Below are positions 57,945 through 64,000 of a DNA stretch of 64,000 nt, piece after piece. The translations under genes and the position numbers were made by a program. The notes under the pieces are model-generated. The model searched no databases and was not told the DNA's origin. It was given only the letters and a program-made list of their open reading frames with translations. This DNA is from Heloderma charlesbogerti. Taxonomy: Eukaryota > Chordata > Lepidosauria > Squamata > Helodermatidae. The stretch is taken from contig JANEZZ010001864.1 of assembly GCA_026122225.1 (NCBI GenBank), positions 496,001-560,000 of the forward strand. The letters run 5' to 3'. Numbering within the stretch: the first letter of the stretch is position 1; the number at the start of each line of letters is the position of its first letter.

Positions 57945-59689
57945 GCAAAGAAATCGAGGAAAACAACAGAATGGGAAAGACTAGAGATCTCTTCAAGAAA
58001 ATTGGAGATCTCAAGGGAACATTTTGTGCTAAGATGGGCATGATAAAGGACAAAGAAGGCAGGGACCTAGCAGAAGCAGATGAGATTAAGAAGAGGTGGC
58101 AAGAATACACAGAAGAACTATACAGGAAAGATCTGAATGTCCCTGATAGCCATGATAGTGCGGTCACTGAACTTGAGCCGGACATCCTCGAGAGTGAAGT
58201 CAAGTGGGCCTTAGGAAGCATTACTAACAACAAAGCTAGCAGAGATGACAGTATTCCAGCTGACCTATTTAAAATCCTAAAAGATGATGCTGCTAAAGTG
58301 CTGCATTCAGTATGCCAACAAATTTGGAACACTCAACAGTGGCCGTAAGACTGGAAAAGGTCAGTTTACATTCCAATTCCAAAGAAGGGCAATGCCAAAG
58401 AGTGTTCAAACTACCGCACAATTGCGCTCATTTCACATGCCAGCAAGGTGATGCTCAAAATCCTACAAGCTAGGCTTCAGCAGTATGCGAACCGAGAACT
58501 ACCGGAAGTACAAGCTGGGTTTCGAAGAGGCAGAGGAATGAGAGATCAAATCGCCAACATTCGCTGGATCATGGAGAAAGCAAGAGAATTCCAGAAAAAT
58601 GTCTATTTCTGCTTCATTGACTACGCTAAAGCCTTTGATTGTGTGGATCACAACAAACTGTGGCAAATTCTTAAAGTGATGGGAATACCAGACCACCTTA
58701 CCTGTCTTCTGAGAATCTGTACAAGGGTCAAGAAGCAACAGTAAGAACCAGACATGGAACAACCGAGTGGTTCAAAACTGGGAAAGGAGTATGACAAGGC
58801 TGCATATTGTCACCCTGCTTATTTAACTTATATGCAGAGTACATCATGAGAAACGCCGGGTTGGATGAATCACAGGTCAGAATTAAGATTGCCGGGAGAA
58901 TTATCAACAACCTCCGATATGCAGACAATACCACCCTAATGGCAGAAAGCGAAGAGGATCTAAAGAGCCTCTTGTTGAGGGTGAAAGAGGAGAGTGCAAA
59001 AGCTGGTTCGAAACTCAACATTAAAAAAACTCAGATCATGGCATCTGGCCCCATCACTTCCTGACATATAGAAGGGGAAGAAATGGAAGCAGTGACAGAT
59101 TTTACTTTCTTGGGCTCCAAGATCACCGCAGACGGTGACTGTAGCCATAAAATTAAAAGACGCTTGGTCCTTGGGAGGAAAGCTATGGCCAACCTAGACA
59201 GTATAGTAAGAAGCAGAGATATCACCTTGCCGACAAAGGTCCGTCTAATCAAAGCTATGGTTTTCCCAGTAGTAATGTATGGCTGTGAGAGCTGGACTAT
59301 AAGGAAGGCTGAGCGCCGAAGAATTGATGCTTTCGAACTGTGGTGCTGGAGAAGACTCTTACGAGTCCCCTGGACTGCAAGGAGGTCAAATCAGTCCATC
59401 CTAAAGGAAATCAACCCTGAGTGCTCATTGGAAGGACAGATACTGAAGCTGAAGCTGAAATATTTTGGCCACCTAATGCGAAGAGAAAACTCTCTGGAAA
59501 AGACCCTGATGCTGGGAAAGACTGAAGGCAAAAGGAGAAAGGGACGGCAGAGGATGAGATGGCTAGGTAGCATCACCGATGCAATGAATATGAACTTGAG
59601 CACACTCCGGGAGAGAGCGGCGGACAGGAAGGCCTGGTGTGCTATGGTCCATGGGGTCACGAAGAGTCGGACACGACTGAACAACAACA
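57945..59689 (+). pseudogene. Bov-B (RTE) LINE, lineage A, 5'-truncated
   Basis: Flanked by perfect ATTATGGTGGTT (57933-57944 and 59690-59701), so this is a complete insertion of 1745 bp. It encodes reverse transcriptase fragments: ALGSITNNKASRDDSIPADL near 58210, IDYAKAFDCVDHNKL near 58616 and LFNLYAEYIMRNAGLDE near 58820. Next come the catalytic block reading YADNTT instead of YADD (about 58918) and a long intact C-terminal part (59083 onward). In-frame stops near 58348 and 58790 and a frameshift near 58720 disable it. It ends with the Bov-B tail GTCGGACACGACTGAACAAC. Confidence 0.93.
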
Positions 59690-61854
59690 ATTATGGTGGT
59701 TCTTATTTTCAGACACATGATAATAGGAACTGTGAAAAGAAAGGAAGTTTGAAAAGGAGTCCTAGCAACATCATTTGTTTAGTTTGTAAATTTGTCTTTT
59801 GAATCTATCGAGTATTCAAAAAGAAATGCTGAAGGTAATCTATTTTTCCCTTTTTGTAATGCATTAAAATGTACATTGGCCACATTCACACAGTTCAATA
59901 AACCAGAATTCTAGAGAATCAGTCCTTTCGTTCTCCTTTGGGTCTTCCCACCAGTGGAAGAAGCTAAACAAACCAGGAATCAAGATAAATAATGTATTTA
60001 TTATGTTATACTGCCTGATTTAAGCTGTTTACATGACAACAGTAGCCCTGTTCAGACATTCAGAAAGGGATTAAAATAAATGTATATGGAGAGGGAGCGT
60101 TCTAACCCATCCCTCCATCGCCCTCTACTCATGGAGAGTGACAGTATGAAGAGGAGAGCCCCCTGTATACGTGGAAGCTCTCCACGTGATTGAGAATGTG
60201 GAGGAGCCAAGCTGAAGCTAAAGGGCTGTGTGTACCCGCATGCAGTTTTCCAGAATTCTGGCTTTTCATTCCATGCAAATGTGGCCATTCCGTGTATTGA
60301 GGCTAAGCTTTGTTATGAAGTCAGCTTAATATGCAGCATGATGTCAAGTTACTAATATTCAAAGTTTGTATTAAGTTTTTGGTTATCTGTTTATTTTGCA
60401 TTTAGGAATAAACACATTAAAACTTCCTTCCTGGTGTCGTTATTGTAGCAAATTCTACAACTGGCTTCCTCCAGCTGGGTAAACAACCTTAAGGATAAGT
60501 TATAATTTACTCTCCTTCCTTTGTCTGATTCAAAATTATGTCAAATGTTCTCTTCCATGATTCATAACATTTTCTGTTTTCACAGAATAGTTTAGATAGG
60601 TTCAACAGTTCATTCTCATAAGGAATTTGAGACTGGACACTTCAAGAATCTCTCCAGTGAGTAACCATTCAATTCAGACCTGATCATAGTTTTAATATGA
60701 TAGCATGGAATATTTATTAATAACTGCCTACCAGTTTACCCTAGAGATTAAACCTTGGGTCAGGGTCTTGATACTAACTGCTTAGGATCCAAAATAAGCA
60801 CAATATATTGGTGCCAGAGAGCACCAGCTCACTTCCAGTTTGGTCCCCACACTGTCATTTATTTGTCAGGGCTCCTATTGTGACTGGAACCTTAGTTGGT
60901 AAAGGCTAATAAAGAAGGACAGAATGTATTTGCAGGTCCCGTGGACACCATCTACTGACATTGAAAAAGGTGTATCTCAGCCCTCTGTATGCTGGCTTGG
61001 GAACTTGGATGTACTAAAGACAAACTTCCCCCCACTTCCTAATTCAGTCAAGACAATACTGTTCTGCTTATCAGTTGGCTATTGAGAGTCCTGAGTTCTT
61101 GTGTGACTGAGTTCTTGTGTGAAGAATTTGTACCTACAAATAGTACTGAAACATAGCTACCTACAGTCAAGCATTTCCCCTTTGTCAGGAAGGATAGATG
61201 CTCATCTCTTCCTTTTGTTCATCTGGAAGTCTTCTTTTCAGATGCCACCATAGTTTTAATTTTGTCTTTCTAAAACTATACTTTGTCTTTGACCCCTGAA
61301 CTTTATATGATTTCAGGAGAGAAGTCTTGCTGGCATATGCTCAGATTGAGTGACTGGTGGAATTCTTGGGTTGGGTGCCTATCTTTGCATGTCCTCATCC
61401 AGTGATCCTTCCCTCGCCAAAAGCTTGCCATTTACCCGCTCTTCTTGCCTTCTTTTGGATTCCCAGTGATGCTGAGGACCCTAGCTGCTGCTGCTTTGAT
61501 GTGTTTTTTGATAGATCATATGGAAGAATAGGTTTACAATCACAATATCTCATTCATCCTCTATTTCCCCCGATGTCATTGTTATCTTCTCTCTCTGAGC
61601 CTCTTTACCCTTCCAGCTTCCCCCACTTCAATCCCTGTCCTTCCCCCTCTGCCCCATGCTGAAGCATTAGGACACAACCACTCTTGTGTTGCTGCTGTTT
61701 CATCTTTCCCTTACTTATGAGACAAACTTCAATAATGTACCTTGCAATTTGCCTTTTCTTTTACTTTGTCAATAAATCCTCCTTTTTCTGGAATAGCTCT
61801 GATCTTCACTCTGTTACTTCCTGCTGTGTACCTTATGAGGTCAATCCACGAGTG

Positions 61855-62065
61855 GACAGAAGGTAGATCTCCAGATATTTTGGACTTCATTTCCCATCAT
61901 TTCTGACCATTGACCATACTGGCAGGGGCTTATGGAAGCTGAAGTCCAAAACGAAGAGAGCTTTGGCTATTGGGCGGTATAGAAATGAAATGAATGAATG
62001 AATGAATAAATAAATAAAAATAAACATCTGGAGATCTGCTTTCTGTCCATCCCTGATCAAGAAAA
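61855..62065. mobile_element. Palindromic MITE with L2 tail inside
   Basis: The outer arms GGACAGAAGGTAGATCTCCA and its inverse TCTGGAGATCTGCTTTCTG enclose TTTTGGACTTCATTTCCCAT and its mirror. At 61952-62025 an L2 3' tail (GAGCTTTGGCTATTGGGCGG plus AATG and AATA repeats) interrupts the right arm, with AAAC at both junctions. Confidence 0.7.
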
Positions 62066-62291
62066 CTAAGATACTGTGCTCCTGGGTATATTGGTAAACA
62101 CATTCATTTCTGAGCCAGCTGAACCAGACCAACAGCTACATGTCCTCAGAGAGAAAATGTTTACCTACTACAGCTACCCCACCCCGCGCCCAGGTCTTTT
62201 GTGTTCCAGAAGGGATTATTCCCTAAATATGGAAAAGTAGGTTTCAGTCATGTGTCTTGAGCAAGCCATGGTAACAGAATGGGGGAGGATC

Positions 62292-62849
62292 TTAGAATCA
62301 TAGAATAGTAGGGTTGGAAGGGGCCCACAAGACCATTGAGTCTAACCCCCTGCTCAGTGCAGGAACCCAAGTCAAAGCATCCCTGACAAGTGGCTGTCCA
62401 GCTTTGTCTTGACTGCCTCTAGTGTGGGAGAGCCCACTACCTCCCTAGGTACTTGGTTCCATTGTCGTATTGCTCTAACAGTCAGGAAATTTTCCCTGAT
62501 GTTCAGCCAGAATCTGGCTTCCTGTAACTTGTTCCATGTTACAAGTTACAGCCCATTATTCCATGTCCTGCACTCTGGGATGACTGAGAAGAGATCCTGG
62601 CTTTCCTGTCTGTACTTGAAGAGCGGTATCCTATCTCCCTCAGTTTTCTCTTCTCAAGGCTAAACATACCCAGTTCTTTCAGTCTCTCCTCATAGGGCTT
62701 TGTTTCCAGTCTCCTGATAATTTTTGTTGCCCTCCTCTGAACCCTCTCCAGTTTGTCTGCATCCTGCGGTGAACTGGACACAGTACTCCAGATGAGGCCT
62801 AACCAGTGCTGAGTAGAGGTGAACTAGTACTTCCCAGGATCTGGAAGCT
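62292..62849 (-). pseudogene. CR1 LINE, 3' part
   Basis: The minus strand encodes [20 protein letters not shown] and [14 protein letters not shown] (62600-62770), the CR1 reverse transcriptase C-terminus, ending in the CR1 3' sequence (tagggttggaaggggcccac on the plus strand). It continues at 63302 on the far side of a Bov-B insertion. Confidence 0.88.
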
Positions 62850-63301
62850 TGTTGTTTATTCGGTCAGTTGCTTCCGACTCCTCGTGACTTCATGGACCAG
62901 CCCACGCCAGAGCTTCCTGTCGGCTGTTGCCACCCCCAGCTCCCCCAAGGTCGAGTCCGTCACCTCCAGAATATCATCCATCCATCTTGCCCTTGGTCGG
63001 CCCCTCTTCTTTTTGCCTTCCACTTTCCCTAGCATCAGCATCTTCTCCAGGGTATCCTGTCTTCTCATGATGTGGCCAAAGTACTTCAGTTTTGCCTTTA
63101 ATATCATTCCCTCAAGTGAGCAGTCTGGCTTTATTTCCTGGAGTATGGACTGGTTTGATCTTCTTGCAGTCCAAGGCACTCTCAAAATTTTCCTCCAGCA
63201 CCACAGTTCAAAAGCATCTATTTTCCTTCTCTCAGCTTTCCTTATGGTCCAGCTCTCGCAGCCATAGGTTACTACGGGGAATATCATTGCTTTCACTATG
63301 C
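62850..63301 (-). mobile_element. Bov-B-related LINE 3' end (lineage B) inside CR1
   Basis: 452 bp, flanked by GGATCTGGAAGCT at 62837-62849 and 63302-63314. The minus strand encodes the C-terminal part (TYGCESWTIRKAERRKIDAF, GRPRARWMDDILEV). It matches the 3' end of the copy at 20196. The frame is open for 146 residues, so it is comparatively young. Confidence 0.92.
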
Positions 63302-64000
63302 GGATCTGGAAGCTATGCTTCTATTAATGCAGCCCAAAAGAGCATTTGCCTTTTTTGCAGCCATATCACATTGTTGGCTCATATTTAGCTTGTGATCTAC
63401 GAAAATTCCAAGATCCTTCTCGCTTGTAGTGTTGTTGAGTCAAGTATCCCCATCTTGTAACTGTGCATTTGGTTTCTTTTTCCTAGGTACAGAACTTGGC
63501 ATTTATCCCTATTAAATTTCATTCTGTTGTTTTCTGCCCAGTGCTCCAGCCTATCAAGGTTTGGACTCCTCATTAGAATCACTTGCCATAGGGCCTTATC
63601 ATTGTTTTGAGTTTATTAAAATTGGCTTTCCTAAAATCCAGGTTACGCGTTTGGCTACACTCAGCTTTTGCTTCCTTTTGAACCAAGAACTCAAGTATAA
63701 CATGGTCACTTTCCCCCAGAGTTCCCGTAGCTGCTACTTTATCTACTAAGTCATCTCTGTTGGTTAGGATCAAGTCAAGGATAGCCAGTCCTCTAGTTCC
63801 TTCCTCTACTTTCAGTAGGAGGAAGTTATCCACAACACAAGTCAAGAATTTCTTGGAGGGGCCATGTTTTGCAGAATTTGTCTCCCAACAAATATCGGGG
63901 AAATTGAAGTCCCCCATTACTACTACATCATGCTTCCTTGAAACACTGGCAATTTGCTTTTCAAAAGTTTCATCCTCGTCTTCTCCTTGGTTGGGTGGCC
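63302..64000 (-). pseudogene. CR1 LINE, 5' side, with deletion
   Basis: From 63917 leftward the minus strand encodes CR1 endonuclease (MGDFNFPDICWE, then LDLILTNRDDLVDKV and GESDHVILEF). At about 63580 it changes abruptly to LDRLEHWAENNRMKFNRDKC, which normally lies after the polymerase YADD block. Most of the reverse transcriptase is therefore missing. The element continues beyond the window. Confidence 0.88.

Larger units (their letters stand above)
49871..64000 (+). other. CRPPA: CRPPA intron 2 (continues past window)
   Basis: At least 14.1 kb, starting GTAAGT. No further exon resembling CRPPA is found among the open frames. Transposons inside are listed separately. 53101-54360 and 56460-57930 are AT-rich tracts in which I see neither a gene nor a repeat. 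59702-61850 is likewise unremarkable. Confidence 0.8.

Noticed and set aside
59083..59802. 239-residue open frame as a host gene
   Set aside because: It is the C-terminal part of Bov-B reverse transcriptase and runs through the element's 3' end into flanking DNA.

Overview
This is vertebrate nuclear DNA, almost certainly from a squamate reptile (probably a lizard; I cannot name the species). Two host genes are recognisable, both split by GT-AG introns. The repeat content is squamate-like: Bov-B (RTE) LINEs of two lineages, Sauria-type SINEs whose tail resembles the Bov-B 3' end, CR1 and L2 LINEs, and many small palindromic DNA transposons. There are no operons, CRISPR arrays or bacterial-style genes. 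Most long open frames are transposon debris or by-products of GC-rich DNA.

Layout. 1-5620 is upstream intergenic DNA with foldback repeats, a tRNA-derived SINE and a 65-76-bp minisatellite. 5621-11032 is SOSTDC1 (secreted BMP/Wnt antagonist): TATA box, coding exon 1, a 3.8-kb intron, coding exon 2 and an AU-rich 3' UTR; the two exons give a complete 203-residue protein. 11033-41600 is about 30 kb of intergenic DNA built largely from transposons: a Sauria SINE at 11.5 kb, Bov-B at 16.6-18.6 and 20.2-21.7 kb, an L2 at about 25-28 kb, an L2 fragment with an expanded tail at 38 kb, and hAT-like and Harbinger-like MITEs throughout. 41600-42480 is the CpG-rich promoter and first exon of CRPPA (ISPD), with its second coding exon at 49591-49870. 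The rest (49871-64000) is CRPPA intron 2, holding a Bov-B at 57.9-59.7 kb and a CR1 split by another Bov-B at 62.3-64.0 kb. Later CRPPA exons lie outside the window.

SOSTDC1 and CRPPA are neighbours in the same orientation in other amniotes, so the gene order is ordinary and supports both calls. They do not work in one pathway: SOSTDC1 acts outside the cell on BMP and LRP5/6-Wnt signalling, while CRPPA makes CDP-ribitol in the cytosol for alpha-dystroglycan glycosylation. The most informative content is the transposon record: several elements have target-site duplications that can be read directly, there are nested insertions, and in one case a related repeat elsewhere in the window shows the site before insertion. 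I found no convincing evidence of a novel gene system.
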